From: Rickettsiales bacterium
Lineage (GTDB): Bacteria; Pseudomonadota; Alphaproteobacteria; Rickettsiales; JABCZZ01
DNA length: 64,000 nucleotides
Direction of reading: 5' to 3'
NCBI GenBank assembly: GCA_035765535.1
Contig: DASTXE010000004.1
Span: 124,001-188,000 of the forward strand
Part shown: positions 25,814 through 35,907 of the stretch, one piece after another
Layout of the letters: every line of letters starts with the position of its first letter
Position numbering within the stretch: the stretch's first letter is position 1
Notes under the pieces: model-generated
Told to the model about the DNA's origin: nothing
Databases searched by the model: none
Seen by the model: the letters and a program-made list of their open reading frames with translations, nothing else
Made by a program: the position numbers and the translations under genes

Positions 25814-26914
25814 TTAGTGGAGTTTGACTTTCTCGCCCTTTTTCCTCTCCGAATCGGATTTCAGCTGCCCGCAAGCTGCAAAGATATCGCGTCCGCGCGG
25901 CGTGCGCACGGGAGAGGAATAGCCCGCATCATTGAGGATTTCGGCAAAGGCGTGGATGCGGTTGTTGGAAGAGCACTCGTAAGGTGCGCCCGGCCACGGA
26001 TTGAACGGAATCAGGTTAACCTTGGCATGGATGTCACTCAGCAGGCGGACAAGCTCACGCGCATCCGCATCCGTATCATTTACCCCCTTGAGCATCACAT
26101 ATTCAAACGTAATGCGGCGTGAATTGCTTGCTGCCGGGTAATTGCGGCATGCTTCCAGCAATTGCGCGATCGGATATTTTTTATTGAGCGGCACAATCTC
26201 ATTACGCAGATCGTCGCGCACCGCATGCAGCGAAACCGCCAGATTCACGCCAAGCTCTTCGCCGCAACGCTCGATCATCGGCACAACGCCTGAAGTGGAA
26301 AGCGTAATACGGCGCTTTGAAATTGCGATACCTTCCGGGTCCATAATGATATTGAGCGCCTTGGCCACCTGGTCATAATTATAGAGCGGCTCTCCCATCC
26401 CCATCATGACAATATTAGACAGCAGGCGGTTTTCCTGCGGCGCAGGCCATTCGCCGAGACTATCGCGCGCAATCAGCACCTGACCGACGATTTCCGCTGC
26501 CGTCAGATTGCGCACCAGCTTCATCGTGCCCGTATGGCAGAAAGTGCAGCTCAGCGTGCAGCCCACCTGCGATGAAACGCACAGCGCGCCGCGATCCTCT
26601 TCCGGAATATGCACACTTTCCGCTTTATTGCCGTCGGAAAATTTCAACAGCCATTTGCGCGTGCCGTCCTCGGAACGCAATTCGCGGTCCACTCCGGGAC
26701 GCTCGATAATAAAACGTTCTTCAAACGCAGCCTGGCGCGATTTCGAGATGCTGGTCATGCGTGAAAAATCCTGCACGCCGTGCGCATACAGCCATTGCCA
26801 GACCTGCTTGGCACGGAACTTTTCCGCCCCCGCATCGGCCAGCGTCTGCGCCAACTCTTCGCGTGAGAGCCCGATGAGGTTTATTCTATTATCCGTTGTT
26901 GCCATTTCAGTCAT
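25814..26914 (-). CDS. rlmN: 23S rRNA/tRNA m2A methyltransferase RlmN
   Basis: 366 residues, radical-SAM enzyme methylating A2503 of 23S rRNA and A37 of some tRNAs. The 4Fe-4S motif CTLSCTFC is near residue 115, the [10 protein letters not shown] segment near 170, and the second methyl-carrying Cys is in FAACGQL near the C-terminus. Length is normal. It is divergent from the PEBP gene. Confidence 0.96.
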   Translation of the reverse strand: MTEMATTDNRINLIGLSREELAQTLADAGAEKFRAKQVWQWLYAHGVQDFSRMTSISKSRQAAFEERFIIERPGVDRELRSEDGTRKWLLKFSDGNKAESVHIPEEDRGALCVSSQVGCTLSCTFCHTGTMKLVRNLTAAEIVGQVLIARDSLGEWPAPQENRLLSNIVMMGMGEPLYNYDQVAKALNIIMDPEGIAISKRRITLSTSGVVPMIERCGEELGVNLAVSLHAVRDDLRNEIVPLNKKYPIAQLLEACRNYPAASNSRRITFEYVMLKGVNDTDADARELVRLLSDIHAKVNLIPFNPWPGAPYECSSNNRIHAFAEILNDAGYSSPVRTPRGRDIFAACGQLKSDSERKKGEKVKLH

Positions 26915-26950
26915 AGTCGCTAGAATACCCGAAAAAAGGAGGAGAATCCA

Positions 26951-27667
26951 ATGAAACGCGTCCTTTACACCGCATTTCTCGGCTTTGCAACCTTATATAT
27001 GCCGGTTTCCCCTGCCATCGCGGAAGCCCCTGCATTGACCGTTACCGTTGAGGGAATCGGCCCGGGCGGCTATATTGAGCCGACTTACGCATTCTGCGTA
27101 CCCGCAGCAGGCAGCTTGCATGTGAAGGACGGACCGGACAAAAGCGTAGGCATCGCCTGGTCCAAAGGACCGGAAGGCACCAAATCCTATGCTATAGTTA
27201 TGGTGGATACGGACGTGCCGACGAACTTCGAAGATGCGGGCCGGGAAGGCAAAACCATTGCCGCGACAATGCCGCGCAAGAACTTCTATCACTGGATTTT
27301 GTTCGATATCCCTGCCACCAAAACCATGATTCCCGCCTATACGGATAGTGACGCGCTGGTGAAAAACGGTAAATCCGTCATCGACACTTCTTACGGCACC
27401 CGCGGCGTGAACGATTATGCCCCTTATTTTGCCACCGACCCGGAACGCAAAGGCGTATATGCCGGTTATGACGGCCCCTGCCCGCCCTGGAACGACACGC
27501 TCGTGCACCATTATCATTTCAAGGTCTTTGCACTGGACGTTGCCACACTCGGAATCCCGGGTCTGAAAGCCACCGGTCCCGCTGTGATACAGGCCATCAA
27601 GAAGCATACGCTTGCGGAAGGGGAAGTGGTGGGCAAATACACACTCAATCCCTCTCTGAAACCGTAA
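26951..27667 (+). CDS. YbhB/YbcL family PEBP-like secreted protein
   Basis: 238 residues. A signal peptide ([24 protein letters not shown]) precedes a phosphatidylethanolamine-binding-protein fold: [33 protein letters not shown], and [22 protein letters not shown] (the PEBP pocket HxxxFxVYALD-like). The ligand is unknown. AAAGGAGGAG gives a strong ribosome-binding site. The gene stands alone between divergent rlmN and downstream pal. Confidence 0.88.
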   Translation: MKRVLYTAFLGFATLYMPVSPAIAEAPALTVTVEGIGPGGYIEPTYAFCVPAAGSLHVKDGPDKSVGIAWSKGPEGTKSYAIVMVDTDVPTNFEDAGREGKTIAATMPRKNFYHWILFDIPATKTMIPAYTDSDALVKNGKSVIDTSYGTRGVNDYAPYFATDPERKGVYAGYDGPCPPWNDTLVHHYHFKVFALDVATLGIPGLKATGPAVIQAIKKHTLAEGEVVGKYTLNPSLKP

Positions 27668-27742
27668 GCATTTGTTAACGCCTGATTTGTTGCACACACA
27701 ACAACGAAGCGCATAATTCGTGCTTTTTCCCGTAAAAAACGG

Positions 27743-27771
27743 TTGATTTTTATAGCAGTCCCCCATATTAG
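27743..27771 (+). promoter_or_regulatory. Putative promoter of pal
   Basis: TTGATT (27743-27748), 17-nt spacer, TATTAG (27766-27771). The leader is then about 70 nt to the pal ATG. tolB, which normally precedes pal, is absent, so pal needs its own promoter. Confidence 0.45.
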
Positions 27772-27849
27772 GTGGAGGCAATGACTTTCACTTTGCCTGG
27801 GTCAAAGCGGTCAGAATGCGTAACAAATTAATCCTTTGGGGGAAAAATC

Positions 27850-28344
27850 ATGAAACTTTCTATTAAATTACTTGCGGCTCTTTCCGCTGTGGCCCTGCTC
27901 GCTGCGTGCGAATCCGGTCCGAAAGCTGGCGGCGACGCTTCCGGCAATGGCAGCGAAATGGGCGCTGGCAGCTCCAGCAGCATGGGCTACCTGGATGGCG
28001 ACAAGCACCAGGTTAGCGATCGCGTATTCTTCGCTTTCGACAGCTCCGTAGTTGATTCCGACGGCCAGACCACCCTGCAGAAGCAGGCTGATTACCTGAA
28101 AGCTCACTCCGGCATGAACGTGACCATCGAAGGTCATTGCGACGAACGTGGCACCCGCGAATACAACCTCGCTCTGGGTGAACGCCGTGCAAACGCTGCG
28201 AAGAACTACCTCGTTAGCCTCGGCGTAAGCGCTAGCCGTATCCAGACGATCTCCTACGGCAAAGAACGTCCCGCTGTTATCGGCGATGACGAATCCGCTT
28301 GGAGCCAGAACCGCCGCGCTGTAACGGTTAAGACCGCTCAGTAA
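27850..28344 (+). CDS. pal: Peptidoglycan-associated lipoprotein Pal
   Basis: 164 residues. Lipobox LLAAC with Cys20, a Ser/Gly linker, then an OmpA-like peptidoglycan-binding domain with [17 protein letters not shown] and [12 protein letters not shown]. It is the outer-membrane part of the Tol-Pal constriction system. cpoB follows, but a terminator separates them; tolQRAB is not present upstream. Confidence 0.95.
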   Translation: MKLSIKLLAALSAVALLAACESGPKAGGDASGNGSEMGAGSSSSMGYLDGDKHQVSDRVFFAFDSSVVDSDGQTTLQKQADYLKAHSGMNVTIEGHCDERGTREYNLALGERRANAAKNYLVSLGVSASRIQTISYGKERPAVIGDDESAWSQNRRAVTVKTAQ

Positions 28345-28361
28345 GCCGTTTGGTAAAAAAC

Positions 28362-28420
28362 AATCCCGCCTCTTGTTAATCGACCCAACTTAGGGTAGTT
28401 AATGGAGGCGGGATTTTTTT
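28362..28420 (+). terminator. Terminator between pal and cpoB
   Basis: Stem AATCCCGCCTC/GGAGGCGGGATT (28362-28372 with 28403-28414), a 30-base loop containing a weak inner hairpin, then seven T. It would end pal transcripts or attenuate readthrough into cpoB. Confidence 0.8.
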
Positions 28421-28445
28421 ATGCAATTTTTTACTTAAGGGTTGG

Positions 28446-29243
28446 ATGCTTATGAACATTTCACGCCTTGCCGTTACCTCGATTCTCTCCGCCTCTTTTC
28501 TGCTTTGGGCACCGGCGGCAATCCACGCTGAGGACGATTCCGAATCCAGTGCCGACGTCAACGTCGCAAGACTCCAGGTCAAAATATCCCAGCTGGAAGA
28601 GGAAATCCGCGGCCTGCAAGGCAGGGTCGAACAGGTATCGTTCGAGAATAAGCAGCTCAAGACCCAGATGGAAAAGCAGAACAAGGACAACCAGTTCCGT
28701 TTCGATGCGCTGGAAAAGAACCAGCAGCAGGCTCAACAGCAGCCTCAGAATACGCCAAACCCTTCGGACGGCCCGGTGCAGGATTCGGGCCAGCTTAAGC
28801 CCGTGGAAACTTCCGGCGGCGAAGCTTCCTCTGTCAATGTGCCGGAATTCGGCACGTCACGCGAACTTTACAACTATTCCTACCAGTTGCTGAACCAGAG
28901 CAAATACGCTGAATCCGGCGCAGGATTCAATGCGTTCACCAAACGCTACCCGAAAGACCCGCTGATCGGTAACGCTTACTATTGGGAAGGTGAAACCTAT
29001 TACGTGCAGAAGGATTATGTGCACGCCGCCGACGATTTCCGCCGCGGCTACGAAGCCATGCCGACCGGCCCGAAAGCCCCGGATAACCTGCTGCGCCTGG
29101 CCATGTCGCTCAACGTCATGAAGAAAGACCGCGAAGCCTGCGTGATCCTGAAGCAGATCGTCGTGAAATTCGGCCATAGCTCCACGAACATGAAGCACCG
29201 CGCCGAACAGGAAATGACTTCTATCGGCTGTAACAAACAGTAA
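28446..29243 (+). CDS. cpoB: Cell division coordinator CpoB (YbgF)
   Basis: 265 residues. Signal peptide (to about AIHA, residue 28), a coiled coil at 38-100 (QVKISQLEEEIRGLQGRVEQ), a Gln/Pro linker and C-terminal TPR units from about 140. It is a periplasmic protein linking Tol-Pal with PBP1B-type synthesis. A second ATG six bases downstream (MNISRL) is possible. Confidence 0.93.
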   Translation: MLMNISRLAVTSILSASFLLWAPAAIHAEDDSESSADVNVARLQVKISQLEEEIRGLQGRVEQVSFENKQLKTQMEKQNKDNQFRFDALEKNQQQAQQQPQNTPNPSDGPVQDSGQLKPVETSGGEASSVNVPEFGTSRELYNYSYQLLNQSKYAESGAGFNAFTKRYPKDPLIGNAYYWEGETYYVQKDYVHAADDFRRGYEAMPTGPKAPDNLLRLAMSLNVMKKDREACVILKQIVVKFGHSSTNMKHRAEQEMTSIGCNKQ

Positions 29244-29263
29244 AAAGCCAGCTCACCGCTTCA

Positions 29264-29299
29264 AAAGCCGCCAGGTTTTACAACCGGCGGCTTTTTTTG
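29264..29299 (+). terminator. Terminator of cpoB
   Basis: Perfect 9-bp stem AAAGCCGCC/GGCGGCTTT, 13-base loop, then TTTTTTT. It lies between the converging cpoB and murJ genes. Confidence 0.85.
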
Positions 29300-30841
29300 T
29301 TAGCGTCTTTTAAAGTACTCACGCAGCTGGGCAGGATTCAGCACCTTTAACACCAGCAGCATACCGCCATACACGCCGCCGCCCACTGCAATCAGTCCGG
29401 TTAGAGCGCATACTTTAACGACGAGTTTGCCGGTGAAATACGCCATCAGCAGATGCTGGGCAGGTAACAGCGCTCCTCCCATTAATATAGCAGCGAGAAT
29501 AAGGCGGCTCATGCGGAACTTAAACATCGTATCGGCCACGAACAGCGAACGCTTATGCAATTGGTACCCCAACGCGAACGCATTCACCCACCCCGCAATG
29601 GAGGTGGACAACGCTAGGCCGACATATTGCATCGGCCCCATAAGCGTGAGATTGAAGAACAGGTTAATGAACACGCAGATAATGGCGATTTTTACCGGCG
29701 TTTTCGTATCCTGATTGGCATAGAAGGTGGACGCAAAAACCTTGACCATCAGGAATGCCGGCAGGCCGCACGCATAAGCAATGAGCGTGTGGAATGTCGC
29801 GATTGTATCCTGTGCACTGAACGCGCCGCGCTGGTAAATAACGGCAATAATTGGCTCTGGAATGACCATTAACGCGACCGCAGCCGGGATACCGAACAGG
29901 AAAGCCAGCTCCAGCGCCCGGTTCTGCGTGTGCAGTGCATGGGCGATGTCACCGGTGCGGATCTGGCGCGAAAGCATCGGCAGCAACGCCGTGGAAACGG
30001 CAATACCGATCACGCCCAGCGGCAATTCACTGATACGGTCCGCGTAATAGAGAAAAGATGGCGCTTTCGGAATCAGCGTGCCGATCTGCGTGTCGATAAG
30101 CAGATTGATCTGCGCCACGCTGGAACCCAGCGCCGCCGGGCCGATGAGAGAGAACAGCTTCTTCACATTGCCCGTCATGCGCGGCATGATCATGCGCGGC
30201 GCAACGCCAGCCTTGCGGCAGTAATATTGCAGCCACCAATATTGCGTCACACCGGAGAAAATCACGCCGATTGCCAGCGCATGCGCCGCCGTGGGCGTAA
30301 AGGGAGTGAATATCAGCATCGCAATAATAAAGCAGACATTCATGATGATGGGCGTCGCCGCCACAGCCGCAAATTTATCGATGCTATTGAGCAGCCCTCC
30401 CTGCAACGAAACCAGCGAAATGAACAGAATATAGGGGAATGTAATGCGCGTGAGCGTCACCGCCAGTTCATATTTCTGCGGATCTTTATCGAATCCTGGC
30501 GCGAGCACATACATCACCTGCGGCATGAAGATCACCGCCAGCACGCACAGAACGAACAATATCGAAACCAGCACCGCATGGATTTCCTCCACAAGCGTAC
30601 GCGCCGTTTCCGGCCCTTCCGTCGCCACCGTTCCCGCATAAAGCGGCAGGAATGCAGAATTAAAAGCCCCTTCGGCAAACAGCCTGCGCATGAAATTGGG
30701 AAGCTTGAATGCGACAATGAATGCGTCCGACATAATACCCGCCCCCAGCATCGACGCGATCATCATGTCGCGAACAAAGCCAAATATACGGGAAACGAGG
30801 GTCAGGGAGCCGATTGTAGCGGAAGCGCGAACCAGAGACAT
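29300..30841 (-). CDS. murJ: Lipid II flippase MurJ
   Basis: 513 residues with about 14 membrane helices, MOP exporter fold. The N-terminus SATIGSLTLVSRIFGFVRDMMIA and LPNFMRRLFAEGAFNSAFLPLY carry the essential arginines of MurJ. It flips lipid II for peptidoglycan synthesis. Length normal. Monocistronic. The long open frame on its opposite strand (29930-30937) has no protein-like features. Confidence 0.95.
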   Translation of the reverse strand: MSLVRASATIGSLTLVSRIFGFVRDMMIASMLGAGIMSDAFIVAFKLPNFMRRLFAEGAFNSAFLPLYAGTVATEGPETARTLVEEIHAVLVSILFVLCVLAVIFMPQVMYVLAPGFDKDPQKYELAVTLTRITFPYILFISLVSLQGGLLNSIDKFAAVAATPIIMNVCFIIAMLIFTPFTPTAAHALAIGVIFSGVTQYWWLQYYCRKAGVAPRMIMPRMTGNVKKLFSLIGPAALGSSVAQINLLIDTQIGTLIPKAPSFLYYADRISELPLGVIGIAVSTALLPMLSRQIRTGDIAHALHTQNRALELAFLFGIPAAVALMVIPEPIIAVIYQRGAFSAQDTIATFHTLIAYACGLPAFLMVKVFASTFYANQDTKTPVKIAIICVFINLFFNLTLMGPMQYVGLALSTSIAGWVNAFALGYQLHKRSLFVADTMFKFRMSRLILAAILMGGALLPAQHLLMAYFTGKLVVKVCALTGLIAVGGGVYGGMLLVLKVLNPAQLREYFKRR

Positions 30842-31000
30842 AGGGACAAATCTTGCAAAAACAGGTTAATTCACCTGCCATTCATACAGGCGAAAGCCCC
30901 TCTCCGGCAATGGATTTTACACCTTGTGGATGTTTGAAAGAGATACAAAGAATAACAGTCCGGTCAGCAGACCGACGCAGGAACGATCCCCAATAATCGC

Positions 31001-31264
31001 TTACTCAGAGCAGCCGCCTTTTTCGAAGCGCTTTTCCAGCCGGTGAATTCTTTCTTCCAGCCGCTCCTGCTCTGCACGCGCTTTTTCTGCCATCAGACGC
31101 ACGACTTCAAATTCTTCGCGTTTGACCAGTTGCATGCGGTGCAGCAATTTTTCCATCTTGTCCATAACTGCCGCTTCAATTTCCTGTTTTATATCGGAAA
31201 ATGTGCCCACAGCGCCGGAAGCAAGCTTGGCAAAATCGTCAAAAATTCTGGAATCTTTTTGCAT
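31001..31264 (-). CDS. ubiK: BMFP/UbiK family accessory factor
   Basis: 87 residues. N-terminal helix FDDFAKLASGAVGTFSDIKQEI and a C-terminal coiled coil RAEQERLEERIHRLEKRFEK typify the BMFP (YqiC/UbiK) family. UbiK assists ubiquinone synthesis enzymes; alphaproteobacterial members are less studied. Start 31264 (MQKDSR) is chosen by similarity; ATGs five and six codons upstream are open. No strong ribosome-binding site. Confidence 0.82.
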   Translation of the reverse strand: MQKDSRIFDDFAKLASGAVGTFSDIKQEIEAAVMDKMEKLLHRMQLVKREEFEVVRLMAEKARAEQERLEERIHRLEKRFEKGGCSE

Positions 31265-31379
31265 AAGCAAAACCATCATCGTTTTGAATTAGGAATGAAG
31301 ATTCAATATAGCGCATTTGGGCCGGATTGTCACCCTTTTCATCGAAAAACCGGGAAAACATGAACCATTACAATGGTTC

Positions 31380-31417
31380 AAATACAAAGCACCGGCCCCC
31401 TTACGAGAACCGGTGCT
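31380..31417 (-). terminator. Terminator of phaZ
   Basis: Stem AGCACCGG/CCGGTGCT, loop of 14, then TTGTATTTG on the minus strand. It lies 16 bp past the phaZ stop. Confidence 0.65.
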
Positions 31418-31432
31418 GAGTAGTCGCTTAAA

Positions 31433-32677
31433 TTACTTACCCTGCTCTTTCATGAAATCCACGATGATGGGCAGCACGTTATTGCGGAATTTGCGGCCGT
31501 TGAAGATGCCGTAATGGCCGACGCCTTCTTCCAGGTGGTATTTCTTCTTGGAAGCGGCGAGCCCCTTCGTGAGATCCATCGCCACACGGGTCTGGCCCGG
31601 ACCGGAAATATCGTCAAGCGAACCTTCCAGACACAGCATCGCTGTTTTGTTGATGGCTGCCGGATTGATGATATCGCCTTTATACGTCATCTCGCCCTTG
31701 GGCAGCAGATGGCGCTGGAACACGATATCCACCGACTGCAGATAGAATTCAGCCGGCAGGTCGATCACAGAGAGATATTCGTCATAGAATTTGCGGTGCA
31801 CTTCCGCGCTTTCGCCGTCCCCCTGCACAAGGTGATTGAAGAACTGCATGTGCGAATCGATATGGCGCTCCAGATTCAGCGACAGAAAGCTCATCAGCTG
31901 CATGAAGCCCGGATAAACGCGACGCATAAAGCCCGTATGGTTAATGGGCACACGCGTAATCAGATTGGATTCAAACCAGCTCAAATTATGTTTCTTGGCC
32001 AGTTTACAGACTTCCGTGGGGTTCTCACGCGTGTCGATCGGTCCGCCGATCAACGTGATCGAACGCGGGGAAAGCGGGTCCTTCTGCGCATTCATGATAG
32101 CGGCCGCGGCAAATACCGAAACGGAAGGCTGGCACACCGCCATTACATGCAGATCGGGCGCAAGCTGGCGCATGAATTCGATCGTATAAGAGAGATGGTC
32201 TTCCATGTCGAAGCGGCCTTCATAGAGCGGCACATTGCGCGCATCCAGCCAGTCCGTAATATAGACATCCGCGTGCGGCAGCATGGCTTCCACCGTACCG
32301 CGTAAGAGCGTCGCATGGTGTCCCGACATCGGCGCAACGATCAGCAGTTTCGGGCTTTGCACTTTCGTGTCACGCACGAAATGGATCAGGTTGCAGAAAG
32401 TTTTCTGCGCTACATATTCCTCATGAACGGCCACTTTCTTGCCGTTAATCTCGGTATGGGTAATGCCGAATTCCGGCTTGCCGTATTGGCGCGTCACGCG
32501 CTCGATCAGCTCGGAAGCAGCGGCAGCATGGCGCCCCGCATGCGTATAGCTCATGGGAAATAACGGGCTGCGATACAGCGCCTTGCCGAAATGCGCAAAG
32601 AAATTCAGTGGACTGACCCCGGCTACATGCCATTCGCGTAACTGGTATAACGGAGTATTTTCAAACGTCATCATCAT
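31433..32677 (-). CDS. phaZ: Intracellular polyhydroxyalkanoate depolymerase
   Basis: 414 residues of the cytoplasmic PHB depolymerase family. The nucleophile is Cys in VMAVCQPSVSV (lipase-like box with Cys in place of Ser). YITDWLDARNVP, and a C-terminal GVGHYGIFNGRKFRNNVLPI with the catalytic His, agree with PhaZ. It mobilises stored PHB to hydroxybutyrate; no phaC is in the window. Three adjacent Met codons at the start leave the exact start open. Confidence 0.92.
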   Translation of the reverse strand: MMMTFENTPLYQLREWHVAGVSPLNFFAHFGKALYRSPLFPMSYTHAGRHAAAASELIERVTRQYGKPEFGITHTEINGKKVAVHEEYVAQKTFCNLIHFVRDTKVQSPKLLIVAPMSGHHATLLRGTVEAMLPHADVYITDWLDARNVPLYEGRFDMEDHLSYTIEFMRQLAPDLHVMAVCQPSVSVFAAAAIMNAQKDPLSPRSITLIGGPIDTRENPTEVCKLAKKHNLSWFESNLITRVPINHTGFMRRVYPGFMQLMSFLSLNLERHIDSHMQFFNHLVQGDGESAEVHRKFYDEYLSVIDLPAEFYLQSVDIVFQRHLLPKGEMTYKGDIINPAAINKTAMLCLEGSLDDISGPGQTRVAMDLTKGLAASKKKYHLEEGVGHYGIFNGRKFRNNVLPIIVDFMKEQGK

Positions 32678-32845
32678 CGTAGTAGCACCTTCTCAAAAGT
32701 GGACTGCCGGGTCTAACACCTGCCATTATAGTGCAATATAGCACGCAATAGTAAATAAAAGATGAATTTCTGAAAACAATAATGCTTTCTTTTCAGTTTG
32801 TTAAATACTAATATACGGATTTATCGCTAAATTAATGGGATTTGG

Positions 32846-33604
32846 ATGCAACAGCGTAAATCGAAACCGGAACATCACGATGCAAAAACGCGCGCTTACT
32901 GGCTTTATGGGCTGCACGCCGTTCGCGCGGCACTGGCTAATGGGCGCCGCGAAATTAAACGCCTGGCTGCCACCAAACCCGCTGCCGAAAAACTAGTGCA
33001 GGAATGCCGTAAACGCGGAATTACCCCCCAGATCGTAACACCGCAGGAACTGAGCAAACTCCTGCCCGCTGACGCCGTGCATCAGGGCGTGGCGATGGAA
33101 GTCAAGCCGCTGCCGGAGCTCTCGCTGGAGATGTATCTTGCCGGGCTGAAGGAGCACAAGCCCCTGCTGCTGCTTGACCAGGTGACCGATCCGCATAACG
33201 TAGGTGCGATACTGCGCACCGCCGCCGCATTCGGTGCCGGAGCCGTGATCGTCACGCGTGACCACGCCCCGCAGGAATCCGCTGTCATGGCCAAAGCCTC
33301 CTCCGGCGGTATGGAGATCGTGCCGCTTATTGCCGTCACCAACCTCGCGCAGGCGATCGAGCTGATTAAAAAACATGGCTTCTGGTGCGCAGGGCTGGAA
33401 GGCGAAGCAAAGCAGACGCTGGACGAAGCAAAACTCGACCATAAAACAGCGCTCGTGCTCGGCGCGGAAGGCAGCGGCATGCGCCGCCTGACCGCCGAAC
33501 GCTGCGACGTGCGCGTACGCCTGCCGATTGCTTCCGCCATGGAAAGCCTGAACGTGTCCAATGCCGCCGCTGTGGCGCTTTACGCCATCACGCGCAAGGC
33601 ATAA
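32846..33604 (+). CDS. rlmB: 23S rRNA Gm2251-type 2'-O-methyltransferase (TrmH/RlmB family)
   Basis: 252 residues, SPOUT fold. Substrate-binding domain at the N-terminus (YWLYGLHAVRAALANGRREI) and motifs DQVTDPHNVGAILRTAAAFGAG-type (about residues 112-132), LGAEGSGMRRL and MESLNVSNAAAVALY form the knotted SAM site. It heads a plus-strand run rlmB, PH-like protein, dusB, yqgE. Confidence 0.93.
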   Translation: MQQRKSKPEHHDAKTRAYWLYGLHAVRAALANGRREIKRLAATKPAAEKLVQECRKRGITPQIVTPQELSKLLPADAVHQGVAMEVKPLPELSLEMYLAGLKEHKPLLLLDQVTDPHNVGAILRTAAAFGAGAVIVTRDHAPQESAVMAKASSGGMEIVPLIAVTNLAQAIELIKKHGFWCAGLEGEAKQTLDEAKLDHKTALVLGAEGSGMRRLTAERCDVRVRLPIASAMESLNVSNAAAVALYAITRKA

Positions 33605-33610
33605 CGTTCT

Positions 33611-34174
33611 ATGCAAAACACCATTCCCATACCGCTGAAACCCCGGGAACGGATGGAGCTGGATATCGACTCCGTCTTTTTCCAGTATTCGCAAGCCAAA
33701 CTCTGGCTTACCAATCAACGGCTTATATTTCAGGAACGCACGCGTTCCGGCAAGGGAAGAATCACCGACATCACATTTGTGGAAATTACGCAGATGCGGA
33801 TCGGCGCAAACCGCATCACGATTCGCTATGATGGCGATAAGAAAGCGACTTTCTCCGTGCAGGAGGAACGCTCCGGCGCATTTTCCACCCATCCGGAAGC
33901 AACGCTGGAACTGTTCGAGTGGCTGGAAACGATGCTGCCGAACGCAGAAACCGGCGAAGACCGGCTGACCCGCAAAGGCCACTGGTTCACCGCTGCCATG
34001 ATAGGTCTGGTCATCGCTTTCATCATCCTCAAGCTGATGGGAACATTTGAGCATGCGCTTCATCCGCAAATAACGCAGCCAGAGCAATCAGTTAACAAAA
34101 ACACTCCCACTTCAGCGCCCGGCACTCCCTGCCCTCCCGACAGCGAAAAACCCGCCGGTTGCGAAAAACGCTGA
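33611..34174 (+). CDS. PH-like domain membrane protein of unknown function
   Basis: 187 residues. Residues 10-110 look like a PH/GRAM-type beta domain (KLWLTNQRLIFQERTRSGKG, ITIRYDGDKKATFSV). A membrane helix lies near 130-150 (WFTAAMIGLVIAFIILKLM) and a Pro/Thr-rich tail carries two Cys. The start is 7 bp after rlmB, and dusB follows 47 bp later, so it is probably cotranscribed. Function unknown. Confidence 0.7.
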   Translation: MQNTIPIPLKPRERMELDIDSVFFQYSQAKLWLTNQRLIFQERTRSGKGRITDITFVEITQMRIGANRITIRYDGDKKATFSVQEERSGAFSTHPEATLELFEWLETMLPNAETGEDRLTRKGHWFTAAMIGLVIAFIILKLMGTFEHALHPQITQPEQSVNKNTPTSAPGTPCPPDSEKPAGCEKR

Positions 34175-34220
34175 AATATGCTAATCACTGCGCCACGAAA
34201 TTAAACAGCCATTAAGCTTT

Positions 34221-35210
34221 ATGATCAAAATCGACTCGATAGCACTGGAGCATCCGGTATTGCTCGCCCCAATGACAGGCGTTTCCGACCTGCCGTTTCG
34301 CCGCTTAGTGAAGCGGTTCGATGTCGGCATGGTCGTCTCGGAAATGATCGCAAGCCGCGCCATGATCCTGGAAACCCGCAACAGCCTGCGCATGGCGAGC
34401 CATACGCCAGACGAATTCCCCATGGCCGTGCAGCTTGCAGGCTGTGAGCCGGAAGTCATGGCTGAAGCCGCCAAACTCAACGAAGATCGCGGCGCACAGA
34501 TTATCGACATTAATTTCGGCTGCCCGGTGAAGAAAGTCGTGAACGGCGAGGCAGGCTCCGCCCTGATGCGCAACGAGCCGCTGGCCGCAAAGATATTGGA
34601 AGCCACGGTGAAGGCCGTAAAAATTCCGGTCACGCTGAAAATGCGCATGGGGTGGGACCATAACAGCCTGAATGCCCCGAAAATGGCGAAAATCGCGGAA
34701 GAATGCGGGATCAAGATGATCACCGTGCATGGCCGCACGCGCTGCCAGATGTATAAAGGCTCCGCCGACTGGGCATTCGTGCGTAGTGTCAAGGAAGCGG
34801 TGAACCTGCCCGTCGTCGTTAACGGTGACATCACAACGTATGAAGACGTGGATAACGCCGTGAAGGAATCCGGCGCGGACGGCGTCATGATCGGCCGCGG
34901 CAGCTACGGAAGGCCGTGGTTCCCGGGTCAGGTCTGTCATTACCTGAAAACCGGTGAGAAACGCCCTGCTCCCTCGCTTGAAGAACAGCGCGATATCGTG
35001 CTCGAACATTATAACGACATGCTCGCGCTCTACGGCACGGTCAATGGCGTGCGGGTGGCGCGCAAGCATATCGGCTGGTATTCGTCCGGCCTGCATAACT
35101 CCTCGGAATTCCGCTTCAAGGCCAATCAAAGCGAGAATCCTGAGGAAGTTAAGGACATGTTAAGAAGTTTTTACGATCAGGCATTGGAGAAAAATTCATA
35201 TACCAACTAG
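34221..35210 (+). CDS. dusB: tRNA-dihydrouridine synthase (DusB type)
   Basis: 329 residues, FMN-dependent. The N-terminal [16 protein letters not shown] binds FMN. Catalytic Cys is in [12 protein letters not shown] near residue 98; [17 protein letters not shown] and NGDIT with [10 protein letters not shown] complete the barrel. The C-terminal helical domain binds tRNA. In gammaproteobacteria dusB pairs with fis and in alphaproteobacteria with ntrBC; neither is seen here. Confidence 0.93.
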   Translation: MIKIDSIALEHPVLLAPMTGVSDLPFRRLVKRFDVGMVVSEMIASRAMILETRNSLRMASHTPDEFPMAVQLAGCEPEVMAEAAKLNEDRGAQIIDINFGCPVKKVVNGEAGSALMRNEPLAAKILEATVKAVKIPVTLKMRMGWDHNSLNAPKMAKIAEECGIKMITVHGRTRCQMYKGSADWAFVRSVKEAVNLPVVVNGDITTYEDVDNAVKESGADGVMIGRGSYGRPWFPGQVCHYLKTGEKRPAPSLEEQRDIVLEHYNDMLALYGTVNGVRVARKHIGWYSSGLHNSSEFRFKANQSENPEEVKDMLRSFYDQALEKNSYTN

Positions 35211-35225
35211 CACCTTTTGTGCTAG
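35207..35225. other. Perfect short hairpin at dusB-yqgE junction
   Basis: CTAGCAC-CTTTT-GTGCTAG, a 7-bp stem that includes the dusB stop codon. It has no T-run, so it is a processing or stability element rather than a terminator. It also covers the GTG codon 35219 that could start yqgE, which favours the later ATG. Confidence 0.5.
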
Positions 35226-35236
35226 AATGCCCGTAT

Positions 35237-35848
35237 ATGGATACAAGCTCCAATAGCAGTAATGCGGCCAAGTCGGAGGTTATTCCCCCGGGAGGTTACC
35301 TTACCAGCAGGTTACTGATAGCCACGCCTCTCGTATCTGCTCCGGCTTTTTCGCGCGCCGTCATCCTCATGTTCTCGCATGACGAGGAAGGGGCGATGGG
35401 CTTCATCATCAATCACATCATTGAAAATATCAGCTACAAGGATCTGTTCGAGCAGCTTTCCATTGATAGCAGCGCGAGTGTGGAGCACCTGCCCGTGCAT
35501 TATGGCGGTCCGGTGGAAATCAATCGCGGCTTCGTTATTTACCACTTCGACGATATCCCCTACAGCGACACTCTGCTGACCACAGGCAACATCGCCGTAT
35601 CCTCGTCCATCCATGTGCTGCGCGATATTGCTCAGGGTAACGGCCCTAAAGACCGCATCCTCGCGCTCGGTTACGCCGCCTGGGGCGCAGGCCAGCTGGA
35701 AGCGGAGATGGAAGCCAATAGCTGGATTACGGTTCCGGCAACGCGCGAACTGATCTTCGAGCCGGACAATGCCATCAAATGGAAACAGGCCGCCAGTTCC
35801 TACGGGATCGACATCAGCAGATTGACCAGCTATGTCGGGCATGCCTGA
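35237..35848 (+). CDS. YqgE/AlgH family protein
   Basis: 203 residues. Family markers are GYLTSRLLIATP, RAVILMFSHDEEGAMGFIIN and HYGGPVEINRGFVIY, with a C-terminal GYAAWGAGQLEAEMEANSW. Cytoplasmic, biochemical role unknown. ATG 35237 was chosen over a GTG at 35219 that sits in a hairpin. Last gene of the rlmB run. Confidence 0.9.
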   Translation: MDTSSNSSNAAKSEVIPPGGYLTSRLLIATPLVSAPAFSRAVILMFSHDEEGAMGFIINHIIENISYKDLFEQLSIDSSASVEHLPVHYGGPVEINRGFVIYHFDDIPYSDTLLTTGNIAVSSSIHVLRDIAQGNGPKDRILALGYAAWGAGQLEAEMEANSWITVPATRELIFEPDNAIKWKQAASSYGIDISRLTSYVGHA

Positions 35849-35907
35849 GAAATCTTGTGCAAGCCACTGAGATAGGCTAGGAATACGTTAATAAAGATAT
35901 TCCTCGT

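Noticed and set aside
29930..30937. 335-codon open frame opposite murJ
   Set aside because: Composition is rich in Arg, His and Gln with no hydrophobic core, as expected of an antisense frame; murJ on the other strand is complete and well conserved.
30965..31000. Weak hairpin GGTC-AGCA-GACC after ubiK
   Set aside because: Only about five base pairs and no T-run; not convincing as a terminator.
32993..34087. 364-codon open frame opposite rlmB and the PH-like gene
   Set aside because: Spans two real genes on the opposite strand and lacks protein-like composition.
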